Source: Patescibacteria group bacterium (GTDB lineage Bacteria > Patescibacteriota > Minisyncoccia > Minisyncoccales > JANBVM01). From it: 38,623 nt of DNA. The first letter of the stretch is position 1, and each line of letters opens with the position of its first letter. Shown here in pieces: positions 13,911 to 21,488 of the stretch. The stretch is from contig JANBVM010000005.1 of NCBI GenBank assembly GCA_024239015.1, positions 1-38,623 on the forward strand. The letters are read 5' to 3'. The translations under genes and the position numbers were made by a program. The notes under the pieces are model-generated. The model worked only from the letters and a program-made list of their open reading frames with translations. It was not told the DNA's origin and did no database searches.

Positions 13911-14947
13911 TATTCTTGTTTGGTAGTATCTTGTTTTTCTTTTCTTTCCTTTAATTTTTGAACAAAACGCAAAGTCTTCTCAAAATTGAAATTATCCCAT
14001 CTAATTAATGCAATCATGTTTGTAATCAAAATTGGTGGATATCCTGACTCTAATAAAATAGATGCACCATGTAATCGGGTATTGTTAGTGGGACAATCTT
14101 CAAGAAATTTTGTACACACCTTTTTTCCCATATAATAAGTAAAAATGTTTGTTACTTCTTCTCGAAGAGGTTCCCCATCATACGTGTCCAGTGCCTCTAA
14201 ATCATATTCGTAAATTTTGCCTAATCCAACATGGGTTTGTAAATTAACGTGCTTATAATCATTTTCAGTAACAAAATTATCAATATCCATCGCCCCATTT
14301 CCCCAATTTTTTAAAAGTTGTTTTCCCTTTTCCATCATTGAATTCCAACCCCGATGTTTTTTAACCCAAGAATTAATTTTCGCTTCAGTTGGTAAAATAA
14401 TCGGAAACATTTTGGTATCATATCTCTGTATTCCGGGAACCCTGCTTACTTGAGCAAAATCTCCAAAAACTGTTGTATCAGCACTTGGACACCCCGTTGT
14501 TATTTTTTGTTGAAATCCAATCATTTTTCGTTTGGTTTCCATAATAACATCCGGGTTGTATAATCCATCAATGGGCTGAATTTTTATATATAAATGAAAT
14601 CCCTTTTTCCCTGTCCAAACTTTGATGATATCATTTGTCCCAAAACCCCGATCGAGAAGTCGATGTATAATTATATCAACTTCTTTTTCTACTAATGGTT
14701 GAGATTGGTGTTCTTTCATATCAAAATCAAAGAAAATTTTATTAACTTTTGTGGGTATTCTTTCTCCATTATAAGCAGGTTCAGTTTCATGAACATCAGC
14801 AAAAATGGGTTGATCATAATGTAACTTACTTGCTTTTACAACAAAATCATCTGTTGATTTAACACCAACACGATATGGAGTAGAAATAAACTGGACTCGA
14901 TGAAACAAAGTTTCTAGTGAAAGTTTTACCAAATCCGGGTAAAGCAT
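13910..14947 (-). CDS. Archaeo-eukaryotic primase (PriS-like catalytic protein)
   Basis: This 345-residue protein shows the three AEP motifs in order: FFDFDMK (D74, D76) for metal binding, GKKGFHLYI (H118) for nucleotide binding, and GDFAQVSRVPG (D163) with the usual R-x-PG. It should make primers for PolB, encoded in the same genome. The C-terminal part (VCTKFLEDCPTNNTRLHGAS, then a GYPPILI helix) looks like a primase accessory helical domain. The ATG overlaps the stop of the winged-helix gene (TAATG), so translation is probably coupled. Confidence 0.85.
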   Translation of the reverse strand: MLYPDLVKLSLETLFHRVQFISTPYRVGVKSTDDFVVKASKLHYDQPIFADVHETEPAYNGERIPTKVNKIFFDFDMKEHQSQPLVEKEVDIIIHRLLDRGFGTNDIIKVWTGKKGFHLYIKIQPIDGLYNPDVIMETKRKMIGFQQKITTGCPSADTTVFGDFAQVSRVPGIQRYDTKMFPIILPTEAKINSWVKKHRGWNSMMEKGKQLLKNWGNGAMDIDNFVTENDYKHVNLQTHVGLGKIYEYDLEALDTYDGEPLREEVTNIFTYYMGKKVCTKFLEDCPTNNTRLHGASILLESGYPPILITNMIALIRWDNFNFEKTLRFVQKLKERKEKQDTTKQE

Positions 14948-15225
14948 TATTCAAAGTCTCCCATCCTAAAAACTTCCGTTTCACCAGTCATAGTAAGAGA
15001 ATAAGCAGAAATACGCATATCGCCCAAATTAGGAATATTTTGTAAAAGTTTTTGTTTCTCCATCTCCCTTAGTTTTTCTTTGGCATGTTCAAGATTAGTT
15101 AATTGTAAAATATGTTTTGTTTCTTTATAGTTAATCTTCGAATTATAAAAACAATAGCTCAAAATTTGTTTATATTCTCTAGTTAAACTATTGTTTTCTT
15201 TAGAGAATGAACTCTCCACAGACAC
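14947..15225 (-). CDS. Winged-helix protein, regulator candidate
   Basis: This 92-residue protein uses a GTG start. Helices YKQILSYCFYN and YKETKHILQLT, then LEHAKEKLREMEKQKLLQNI, are followed by a beta wing (DMRISAYSLTMTGETEV), the pattern of MarR/ArsR-type winged helices. It overlaps the primase start, so it may regulate the primase operon or act in replication initiation. TTTAAATAATTATCC about 30 nt upstream is a promoter candidate. Confidence 0.55.
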   Translation of the reverse strand: MSVESSFSKENNSLTREYKQILSYCFYNSKINYKETKHILQLTNLEHAKEKLREMEKQKLLQNIPNLGDMRISAYSLTMTGETEVFRMGDFE

Positions 15226-15249
15226 TTAAAAGCTAACAACAGGATAATT

Positions 15250-15265
15250 ATTTAAACTTAGTGAG
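15250..15265 (-). promoter_or_regulatory. Promoter candidate for winged-helix/primase pair
   Basis: On the - strand CTAAGTTTAAATAATTATCC lies between the hairpin at 15291-15312 and the GTG start at 15225. TTTAAATA fits an archaeal TATA box at a distance giving a near-leaderless mRNA. Confidence 0.45.
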
Positions 15266-15290
15266 ATTTCTCAAGATAAAAATAAGAAAA

Positions 15291-15312
15291 TGCTTACCTG
15301 AAAAGGTAAGCA
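15291..15312 (-). promoter_or_regulatory. Hairpin after the 80-residue gene
   Basis: TGCTTACCT-TTTC-AGGTAAGCA on the - strand is a perfect 9-bp stem 8 nt after the stop at 15321. It is followed by ATTTTCTTATTTTTATC, so it could act as a terminator ahead of the next promoter. Confidence 0.75.
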
Positions 15313-15320
15313 GTCTCTTA

Positions 15321-15563
15321 TTATTCACTTATTTCTAAATCTAAGCCATCATAGGGACTAAGAATTCCTTTTAGTTCAGTTGTACTTGTAAGACCTTCAT
15401 ATAACCAATCATACAAATCATCTTCATTAATTTTTTCTTTTGTTAATTGAAGAAGCTCTTCTTTGAAATATTTTCGTACTTCTGATTCTGATAGTCTTTC
15501 TGAGGAATAGAACTTTAATTCAATGTCCCTAATTTTGACTTTATTTTTATAGAGATAAAACAT
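15321..15563 (-). CDS. Small protein of unknown function (80 aa)
   Basis: It has a beta-strand start (FYLYKNKVKIRDIELKFYS) followed by acidic helices (SESEVRKYFKEELLQLTKEK) and ends DGLDLEISE. The fold looks like a small alpha/beta domain. The ATG lies after TTTGGG-TTTT-CCCAAA-TAAC, another small stem. Function unknown. Confidence 0.6.
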   Translation of the reverse strand: MFYLYKNKVKIRDIELKFYSSERLSESEVRKYFKEELLQLTKEKINEDDLYDWLYEGLTSTTELKGILSPYDGLDLEISE

Positions 15564-15575
15564 GTTATTTGGGAA

Positions 15576-15601
15576 AACCCAAATCTAAACAGATCTGAGT
15601 T
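15576..15601 (-). promoter_or_regulatory. Intercistronic hairpin
   Basis: The - strand reads AACTCAGATCT-GTTT-AGATTTGGGTT: 11 bp with two G.U pairs that would be A-C mismatches on the + strand. It directly follows the TGA at 15602-15604. Confidence 0.75.
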
Positions 15602-15964
15602 TCACAAGTTTTTTAGGTAGTCTATAAATCTTTTCACGCCAAAAGCATGAATAGTTGCACAATCAATATATTGAAGTTTACTTTCATTAATAATCTTGTA
15701 AACTTGATATTCACCGTTGCCTACATGAAAAAGTATCACTTGGATATCGGTAAAAAATCGGGTTGAACCCAAAGTTTCACAATCATAATCAATTATCCAT
15801 TTGATTTCTTCTTCTGCATTATCAAGTGTTGTTTCTCTGTAATTAAAATGGTCATCTTCAATAAATTCCCATTGTCCATGAAAGTTTATAGCCCACCAAA
15901 TTGCTTTTTTTCGGAATTGTTTCTTCAAATCAGCAGATAGATCTGATATCGTTGTTGTTGACAT
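15602..15964 (-). CDS. Protein of unknown function (120 aa)
   Basis: It starts at MSTTTISDLS, the ATG after TCTAAG; the track's upstream ATG lies in the leader hairpin. It contains LKKQFRKKAIWWAINFHGQW, acidic and aromatic stretches and beta strands (FFTDIQVILFHVGNGEYQVYKI). No family was recognised. It is the first gene of a two-gene unit behind a promoter and a long structured leader. Confidence 0.6.
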   Translation of the reverse strand: MSTTTISDLSADLKKQFRKKAIWWAINFHGQWEFIEDDHFNYRETTLDNAEEEIKWIIDYDCETLGSTRFFTDIQVILFHVGNGEYQVYKIINESKLQYIDCATIHAFGVKRFIDYLKNL

Positions 15965-15977
15965 CTTAGATAAAATG

Positions 15978-16001
15978 TGATCCAACTAAAAAGTTGGATC
16001 A
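15978..16001 (-). promoter_or_regulatory. Leader hairpin
   Basis: TGATCCAACT-TTTT-AGTTGGATCA on the - strand is a perfect 10-bp stem with the same centre as the intercistronic hairpins. Here it sits in a 5' leader rather than after a gene, followed by ATTTTATCTAAG-ATG. Confidence 0.85.
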
Positions 16002-16002
16002 G

Positions 16003-16135
16003 GTGGTTACGGTTGTGTAGTTTTCTTCCTTACCGAACTCTATAAACCATGACACGAAATATTTTTAGAGTTTACTACACTACGCAGGAATTCCTTCCTC
16101 AAATAAATATCTGCATACTTCTTATATAAACTTTT
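16003..16135 (-). promoter_or_regulatory. Promoter and structured 5' leader
   Basis: TATA box GTTTATATAAG (16121-16131) overlaps the methyltransferase stop codon. GCAGATATTTATT follows. The leader has an AGGAATTCCT palindrome, an outer pairing GTGTAGT/ACTACAC (16074-16080 with 16015-16021) and an inner AACTCTA/TAGAGTT (16066-16072 with 16036-16042). The roughly 100-nt fold is unassigned; control of the 120-residue gene is inferred. Confidence 0.6.
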
Positions 16136-18785
16136 CCGACCACCCTTCATCCATCATATCAATTCTATCCTGTATATTTTGAATATATTCGGGTTTGATT
16201 TCAATGGCTAACCAATCTCTTTGTAGCTCTAATGCAACTTCCATAGTGGTTCCACTATTTCCACACCATACTGCTTTACCATTTCTTCTAATATATAGAA
16301 GATGAGAAGGTAAAATTTCTGCACAATATACCATTCCTGAATATTGTATTATTGTTCTTTGTGCTTTACGTTCTCCGTCCTTCAAATTGAGGGCTTGACC
16401 TCTAAATTTGGGTGTTAAAGCAGTAATTGATTCTGAAATATGATATGTTTCATGCGATTTTATAGTCCTCTTTAAAGTTTTAGAATATATTGACTTTCTC
16501 TCTCTTTTTGTTATAGAAGAAGCATTACCAATTTTAAATATTGCTTCCTGTAAATCATTAGCTAATCTTTTAGAACTGGTATAAAAAATTCTTGATCCAT
16601 GTTTTCGTAAACTTCCATCTCCAAGACCAAATGAATTTAGAAATAGATTTATCTTATCAGAAGATAAAGAGAGAACAAATCTATCAATATATTTCTCTTT
16701 TGTTTTTCCATGTTGTTTTAGGTATTTATGAAGATCTTTATCAAATGTTCTAAAACTAATACAATCATTTCCTTTATCGTATTCTTTCCAATTATAAGGC
16801 AATATAGAAATTATTTTTCTAAAATCACTAGTATATTTTTTTTGAGTTAAAGCAATTTTATAACCTCTGCCCGAATGATTTACATGACCATCTGCTAACC
16901 AAATACCATAAAACCGAATCCAATCGTTTATTGGTATTTTTTTATCTCCAATTTCAAAAAACTTTGTATTGTAATTGCCATCTATCCATCGTGTGTTTCT
17001 CCTTAATTTAAAATTAGATTTAATATCTTCAGGGAGATAAAATCTCCATCTTTTGTGTCTACCACACGCATACATTCGATGATTAGGAGTTACTAATATA
17101 TCAACAAAATTTGTTTCAAATTTATACATTTCTCCTTCATAAAAGTAATTAAAAACGGAAATGGGTCTAGTATAAATCAAATTCCCTTCTAAATCTTCCG
17201 TAGCTAGTTCTGTTACTTTTGTTACCTCTGAAAATGGAATAAAACCATTTTTTGTTAAAACTTCTGTTTTTTCATCATAACACCCTGCAAACGGATCAAG
17301 TACAATTCCTGATAAATATTCCTCATTACATTCACAATTCCATTCTTTTGGGGTATTACATTTACTACAAACCAATTTTGGACAAGTGGCTTGAATTGGT
17401 ATTTTGATTAGTTCTTTGGGATAAATAGCATAATGTTTTTTGGAATATTGTTTTCTTTTTTTTCCACTGGTAGGAATTTGAATTTTCCAAACGTCTTGAA
17501 TGGGTATATTTCGAGCTAATAGCCATCTTGAAAAGTCGTTCATTTTATCTTTCAAAAATTCATGAACCCAATACGGTAAATTTAATGTTGGATCAGACCA
17601 AGTTTCTCGCATATTTCGCATACCCTTTTTTGATGTTTTAACTTGATCCGGGACTAGTTTATAATTTATCAGTTCAGGATAGGATTTTATCCCAAAAGCC
17701 TTCTGTACAATCTGCCAATGTTCAATTGATGGCAATGTATTACTATCCCCACGATACCAATGATCAATGGTGGTTTTCTTAATCCCTGATTTATTAATTA
17801 ACTCATCTTTAACAAAAACACTTTTTAAAAATTTAACAAACTCCCCCTTTTCGGGCAAATCTCGTTTTCTAACCATCTTTTTGCCGCGATCTTTATGAAG
17901 CCCCGAACGATAATATCTTTCTTCCTCTATACTATTAAATTTAGAAAGGGCTTGTCTATTTGCACTTCCAGTCCAAGAAGTTATTTTTTCCACTGATTTT
18001 AATTTCTCAAATTGTTGTACAAAATAGTATTTTGGGCTTTTTGTAAACCACCACATATTTTCACGATCAGTAGTAAAACGGGTTTTAACACTTTCGGGTT
18101 TCGGGTTTGTCTTATACCATAATATTTCGTTTCGACACAACCAACCCTTTTCATATACCATTTTTGTTGCGAAAAGATGTGGAATTAATGCTTTTGATTG
18201 TTTATTTATTTGTGTATATTTATTCCGCAATTGAACAAAATTATCTAACAATGATTGGTTATAATCTGATTTACCAAACTTCTCTTTTCGATTTTTTGCT
18301 TCTAAATAATCCCCGTCTTTTTGTTTGTAAGTCAAATTCCCACCATGATAGGTATCTCCAAGATTGACCCATAGGCTTCCATAATCAACAAGTTTGGGTT
18401 TAAGCAATTCAAAAACCTGTATTAAGTGATCTACAAATAATTGAGGGCTTGGCTCTAATCCTAATTGTCCTAGCCACGAAAAACACTGTTTACAGAAATA
18501 AGACGTGTTGTTTATCGTTTTCCGTTCTTTAGTCCAAATGTGTTTTTCATCTGTATTGCCATCCTTACCAAATTTTGTGGGTTGTTTTTCGGCTTCTTCC
18601 CATTCATGTTCTACATTTAATTTTTCACATTTATATTCTGACTCAGAAGTAGGAAAAACTACATCAGGTATCCCATAATCCCTTTTTCCCCAATAAGGGC
18701 TCGATGTCAAAATTGTATGAATCGAATTATCAGGTATTTCGGGGATCTTGTCTAATACGTGACCTACAAGTATTTCATTACGCAC
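16122..18785 (-). CDS. Orphan beta-class DNA methyltransferase containing an intein
   Basis: This 887-residue precursor uses a GTG start and would give a 545-residue enzyme after splicing. The catalytic motif is LTSSPYWGKRDYG (about residues 26-38), the S-x-PYW type of N4-cytosine or N6-adenine enzymes. The SAM site DPFAG/SGTT lies near the C-terminus, as in permuted beta-class enzymes. GLEPSPQLFVDHLIQVF and WVNLGDTYHGG also fit this family. A helix-turn-helix-like insert (LINKSGIKKTTIDHWYRG) may aid target choice. Cys clusters (CSKC, CNCEC-like) precede the SAM motif. The intein interrupts DPFAG|SGTT. No cognate restriction enzyme is certain, so self-protection of viral DNA is the likely role. 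Confidence 0.9.
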   Translation of the reverse strand: MRNEILVGHVLDKIPEIPDNSIHTILTSSPYWGKRDYGIPDVVFPTSESEYKCEKLNVEHEWEEAEKQPTKFGKDGNTDEKHIWTKERKTINNTSYFCKQCFSWLGQLGLEPSPQLFVDHLIQVFELLKPKLVDYGSLWVNLGDTYHGGNLTYKQKDGDYLEAKNRKEKFGKSDYNQSLLDNFVQLRNKYTQINKQSKALIPHLFATKMVYEKGWLCRNEILWYKTNPKPESVKTRFTTDRENMWWFTKSPKYYFVQQFEKLKSVEKITSWTGSANRQALSKFNSIEEERYYRSGLHKDRGKKMVRKRDLPEKGEFVKFLKSVFVKDELINKSGIKKTTIDHWYRGDSNTLPSIEHWQIVQKAFGIKSYPELINYKLVPDQVKTSKKGMRNMRETWSDPTLNLPYWVHEFLKDKMNDFSRWLLARNIPIQDVWKIQIPTSGKKRKQYSKKHYAIYPKELIKIPIQATCPKLVCSKCNTPKEWNCECNEEYLSGIVLDPFAGCYDEKTEVLTKNGFIPFSEVTKVTELATEDLEGNLIYTRPISVFNYFYEGEMYKFETNFVDILVTPNHRMYACGRHKRWRFYLPEDIKSNFKLRRNTRWIDGNYNTKFFEIGDKKIPINDWIRFYGIWLADGHVNHSGRGYKIALTQKKYTSDFRKIISILPYNWKEYDKGNDCISFRTFDKDLHKYLKQHGKTKEKYIDRFVLSLSSDKINLFLNSFGLGDGSLRKHGSRIFYTSSKRLANDLQEAIFKIGNASSITKRERKSIYSKTLKRTIKSHETYHISESITALTPKFRGQALNLKDGERKAQRTIIQYSGMVYCAEILPSHLLYIRRNGKAVWCGNSGTTMEVALELQRDWLAIEIKPEYIQNIQDRIDMMDEGWSEKFI
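16257..17282 (-). mobile_element. Intein with LAGLIDADG homing endonuclease
   Basis: This 342-residue insert (residues 502-843 of the methyltransferase) begins with Cys1 (CYDEKTEVLTKNGFIPF). It carries block B VTPNHRMYACG and two endonuclease motifs, FYGIWLADGHV and LNSFGLGDGS. It ends with VYCAEILPSHLLYIRRNG and WCGN before Ser+1. All splicing residues look present except that the penultimate residue is Gly rather than His. Removal restores DPFAGSGTT. The endonuclease should cut intein-free alleles. Confidence 0.93.
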
Positions 18786-18825
18786 AAAGTAAAATACTTA
18801 TCCCCCTTTTTAATAATATTGTAAT

Positions 18826-18840
18826 TTTTATATAAATTTA
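18826..18840 (-). promoter_or_regulatory. Promoter of the methyltransferase gene
   Basis: TAAATTTATATAAAAATTAC on the - strand contains TTTATATAA, overlapping the preceding stop codon, about 45 nt before the GTG start. GGGGGAT lies between them and may assist ribosome binding. Confidence 0.6.
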
Positions 18841-19010
18841 CTAAGGTCAATGTTCCTTAATAACATATTTTGATTTACTAATTTAACTGAAGTCTCACAA
18901 TGTTTTTGAGAAAAACAAATACAAATTTTATCCTTGTAAAAATGAACTCTTTTAGCACACAAGCATACTGATGGACTAATATGTTCCATATTCTGAAAAC
19001 TACACTTCAT
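18828..19010 (-). CDS. Small Cys-rich protein (60 aa)
   Basis: Its ATG lies in the end of the preceding gene (GATGAAGTGTAG, 11-nt overlap). Cysteines occur as C-x-C twice (CLCAKR and CICFSQKHC), suggesting metal binding. Its last residues KFI and the stop are formed by AAATTTATATAA, the TATA box of the methyltransferase promoter. Function unknown. Confidence 0.5.
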   Translation of the reverse strand: MKCSFQNMEHISPSVCLCAKRVHFYKDKICICFSQKHCETSVKLVNQNMLLRNIDLSKFI

Positions 19011-19317
19011 CTTCTTCTTTTATATCCCATTCTTTAGTAAGTATCCCCGCAATGTGATTAAGAATATAAGAAGCAAAATTTAGGAATTTATCAGGGTTTT
19101 CTTTTGGAAAATCTTTCATATTGAGTTTGTAAGTAAAAATATGTCCAGCCATTTCAAAATGTAAAAGGCAATCTTTTCGAATAAATTTTATATTCAAAGT
19201 TTTTGAATCATCTAAAAAGGCAATATCGGTCTCAAATAGGTTAGTATTTTTGATTAATCTATAAATTTCAGTAATTTTCTCTGATTGTTGTAAAAATCTT
19301 TCAGTCATAACAGGCAT
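19000..19317 (-). CDS. Protein of unknown function (105 aa)
   Basis: It begins MPVMTERFLQQSEKITEIYR; the Met at residue 4 is an alternative start. An alpha-beta pattern follows: strands around TLNIKFIRKDCLLHFEM and HIFTYKLNM, then a helix (FLNFASYILNHIAGILTKEW) and an acidic tail. No motif was recognised. It is probably coupled to the small Cys-rich gene by an 11-nt overlap. Confidence 0.6.
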   Translation of the reverse strand: MPVMTERFLQQSEKITEIYRLIKNTNLFETDIAFLDDSKTLNIKFIRKDCLLHFEMAGHIFTYKLNMKDFPKENPDKFLNFASYILNHIAGILTKEWDIKEEDEV

Positions 19318-19347
19318 GATGATTACTTCTCATATCAGTTTTTAAGA

Positions 19348-19740
19348 CTATTGAGATTTTTGTGCAAATTTCTTTAATTCTTTCATAATTATCTTTGCGG
19401 GTTTTTGATACATCTGATAGGGATAAAGGTGTATTACTTGAATATTATGTCGATTATACATCTTCTTCTTCCATGACATTTTCTTTTTGTATTCAGGATC
19501 ACTTATCATCCCCCAAAATTCGATATACACACCAAACTGATTGAGATAAAAATCGGGAAGCAACTGATAGATTTTTTTCCTAGACCAAACCGGAACAGGG
19601 CGTTCATATTCATATTCCAAACCAAGTTTTCTTAAAATATTTGCAATTCTCCATTCAGATTTTGATTTTACCTGTTCGCCTTTGTGTGTAATCATTTTCT
19701 TGGGTTTGGGCTTGAATTTTTTCACTATATAATTTACCAA
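19348..19740 (-). CDS. PD-(D/E)xK-type nuclease
   Basis: This 130-residue protein has the Vsr/restriction-endonuclease-like pattern. A helix with Glu (KSKSEWRIANILRKLG, E29) is followed by LPDFYL (D63) and VYIEFWG (E74), then a basic helix and IQVIHLYPYQMYQ. These would form the metal site of a single-domain nuclease. It probably starts with TTG overlapping the previous stop. It could act in recombination, repair or host DNA breakdown. Proximity to the methyltransferase leaves restriction possible but unproven. Confidence 0.65.
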   Translation of the reverse strand: MVNYIVKKFKPKPKKMITHKGEQVKSKSEWRIANILRKLGLEYEYERPVPVWSRKKIYQLLPDFYLNQFGVYIEFWGMISDPEYKKKMSWKKKMYNRHNIQVIHLYPYQMYQKPAKIIMKELKKFAQKSQ

Positions 19741-20285
19741 TTTTCTTCTATTTCATATTTTGCATCTTTAAACAATAAAAAGAGATCCTTGCCACTAAAA
19801 GAAAATTCGGGGTGAGCTTTCATCCAATGGCGAACATACAAATCATAAGATAGATTCATTATATTTGTAATGATTACAAGAGTAAAGACAATATTTCTAT
19901 AAATGTCTTTTGTATAAATTGGACGGGCTTCTAGCATAGTATCTTCGTGTCGTAAAGATGCAACCAACATTTTAGCATCCATTTCTGACAGGGTTTGAAG
20001 TATAGACCCTTTTGCCATGTCTCTATCTCTTTTGACAATATTTTCTGTGGACAAATACTTTGGAGGAAATCGGGATTTTCGTATCGTTGGAACAAAATCT
20101 TCAGTTACCCACACACCATTTAGTTTCCACCATCCTTCTTTTTCTAATTTCTCAAATGGATCAAAATCATATTCAATATTAACAGGTTCATCATCTTGTT
20201 CAAATTCTGTAGATAATGAGGAGGGTGTTTGCCTTTGACTCCAATATGGTGGTTTATTCTTTCGTTTTTTTAACAGTCTGCTCAT
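19734..20285 (-). CDS. Protein of unknown function (183 aa)
   Basis: It has a basic start (MSRLLKKRKNKPPYWSQRQT), an acidic middle with WWKLNGVWVTEDF, and a helical C-terminal half (SILQTLSEMDAKMLVASL, then IVFTLVIITNIMNLSYDLYV, hydrophobic but followed by charged residues). A membrane segment is possible. Its last codons overlap the nuclease start. It is first in a transcription unit behind a promoter at 20309-20332. Confidence 0.55.
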   Translation of the reverse strand: MSRLLKKRKNKPPYWSQRQTPSSLSTEFEQDDEPVNIEYDFDPFEKLEKEGWWKLNGVWVTEDFVPTIRKSRFPPKYLSTENIVKRDRDMAKGSILQTLSEMDAKMLVASLRHEDTMLEARPIYTKDIYRNIVFTLVIITNIMNLSYDLYVRHWMKAHPEFSFSGKDLFLLFKDAKYEIEENW

Positions 20286-20308
20286 AATAGTATTTTGATA
20301 TTTTTACT

Positions 20309-20332
20309 ATTAATATATTGTGTCATTTTTTT
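20309..20332 (-). promoter_or_regulatory. Promoter, AAAAAATG class
   Basis: AAAAAAATGACACAATATATTAAT on the - strand is a divergent member of the AAAAAATGWCAATA + TATA family seen at four other starts. It lies about 25-45 nt before the ATG at 20285. Confidence 0.5.
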
Positions 20333-20726
20333 AGGCACTTGCCGCAGCAATTATGGATGATCCCCCTGTTATTCCATCATGATATAATACCGCTGTTAAA
20401 TTATCAACGAATGGGGTTGTGTCAGAAGTTGTTAGATCTTCTGTAATTGTAAAACTGTCAATATTGGAAGTAGCCGTAGTTGGAATTCTCCTCCTTCTTT
20501 TCTTCTTTTTAGGTTTAACTTTGATTAATTCAACATCCTGACGAATACCACAACTTCTGCAATATTTATCAGCTTCCCATTTCCAAAATGGTTCAGGATA
20601 ATCACAAAAAATACAACAAATTGCAGGAATTGCTTCTACTTTTTTCCAGTTAATCATTATTTCATAACATTGATAACAAAACAGGTGATCACTATCAGTA
20701 CCACAGGCTCCACATTGTATTTTCAT
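20331..20726 (-). CDS. Double zinc-ribbon protein
   Basis: This 131-residue protein has cysteine pairs CGAC, CYQC, CIFC and CRSC in the first ~60 residues, forming two zinc ribbons. A basic patch (KPKKKKRRRRIP) suggests nucleic-acid binding. A Ser/Thr-rich tail follows (TATSNIDSFTITEDLTTSDT, ending IIAAASA). Its start overlaps the previous gene as ATGA. Possible transcription or replication cofactor; no specific family. Confidence 0.7.
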   Translation of the reverse strand: MKIQCGACGTDSDHLFCYQCYEIMINWKKVEAIPAICCIFCDYPEPFWKWEADKYCRSCGIRQDVELIKVKPKKKKRRRRIPTTATSNIDSFTITEDLTTSDTTPFVDNLTAVLYHDGITGGSSIIAAASA

Positions 20727-20938
20727 AAATCTTCATTTTCCCCAGCTTTTTTTATCCACTTTGCAGCAAAATCAGTATAATCAAAATCAACATCATATTT
20801 CTCACAATGTTCTTGATAAGTTATTCCACAATTATCGCATTTCCGTGTATCCCCTTTGTGTTTCAAATTTATTTCTTTATCATGGTGGTGTTGCTGTTTA
20901 GGAGAACCACAATTTTTACAAGTTACATTAAAACTCAT
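20723..20938 (-). CDS. Zinc-ribbon protein (71 aa)
   Basis: CKNC and CDNC pairs separated by a His-rich loop (QQHHHDKEINLKHKGD) form one ribbon. A further Cys/His (EHCEKY) and an acidic end follow. ATGA overlaps on both sides place it in a tightly coupled run of small genes. Probably a nucleic-acid or protein adaptor. Confidence 0.7.
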   Translation of the reverse strand: MSFNVTCKNCGSPKQQHHHDKEINLKHKGDTRKCDNCGITYQEHCEKYDVDFDYTDFAAKWIKKAGENEDL

Positions 20939-21108
20939 TTTTCTTCCCCTATCTTATAATAAATCATAGTAAAACCAAGAATTAAAATAAATGAAATTTG
21001 ACCCAAAAGCTGTTTATAGGTATATGGATCATCAAACCATAATTTAGACCAACTAATTGTGGCGAGAACAGCCCACATCATTAAAAAATAGACAAAACTT
21101 TGTTTCAT
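20935..21108 (-). CDS. Small membrane protein (57 aa)
   Basis: This ORF is absent from the ORF track. It starts MKQSFVYFLMMWAVLATISW, a transmembrane segment, followed by a short polar loop (SKLWFDDPYTYKQ) and a second segment (SFILILGFTMIYY), ending KIGEEK. Both ends overlap neighbours as ATGA (4 nt), strong evidence that it is translated. Two-helix hairpin; function unknown. Confidence 0.75.
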   Translation of the reverse strand: MKQSFVYFLMMWAVLATISWSKLWFDDPYTYKQLLGQISFILILGFTMIYYKIGEEK

Positions 21109-21422
21109 TCTATTAACTCCCAGCTTTCAAGTTGATCTAATGCTTCTAATATCTTCCAATGATCGGCATTTGAAATTCGGTCAAGAATTTCTGAAGTTGT
21201 TATACCGGGATGTTTATCTATAAATTTTTTTAATTTCATAGCATTATCAATATCATTAAATGATCGACTAGTCATTGCATAATCCCAAAATTCATTATCA
21301 TCACACCATCCACAATCATAATAATATTCGGTTCCCTCTTTTGCATTGGCATGTCCTATTACTCTAGGATTATGGAACCCAAATTTACATAATATTCTTT
21401 GAATTGCCTGTTTAGGTTTCAT
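21105..21422 (-). CDS. Winged-helix protein with N-terminal Cys/His motif
   Basis: This 105-residue protein has an N-terminal Cys/His group (CKFGFHNPRVIGH, then DCGWC) compatible with metal binding. The C-terminal helices FIDKHPGITTSEILDRI and HWKILEALDQLESWELIE look like a winged-helix domain. Possible transcription factor for this virus. It overlaps the small membrane protein as ATGA. Confidence 0.6.
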   Translation of the reverse strand: MKPKQAIQRILCKFGFHNPRVIGHANAKEGTEYYYDCGWCDDNEFWDYAMTSRSFNDIDNAMKLKKFIDKHPGITTSEILDRISNADHWKILEALDQLESWELIE

Positions 21423-21488
21423 TTTTTTTCACTCACCTCTAAAAACTTCCATGTTTGATTTAGAACCATTTACATACTTTAACTGGTT

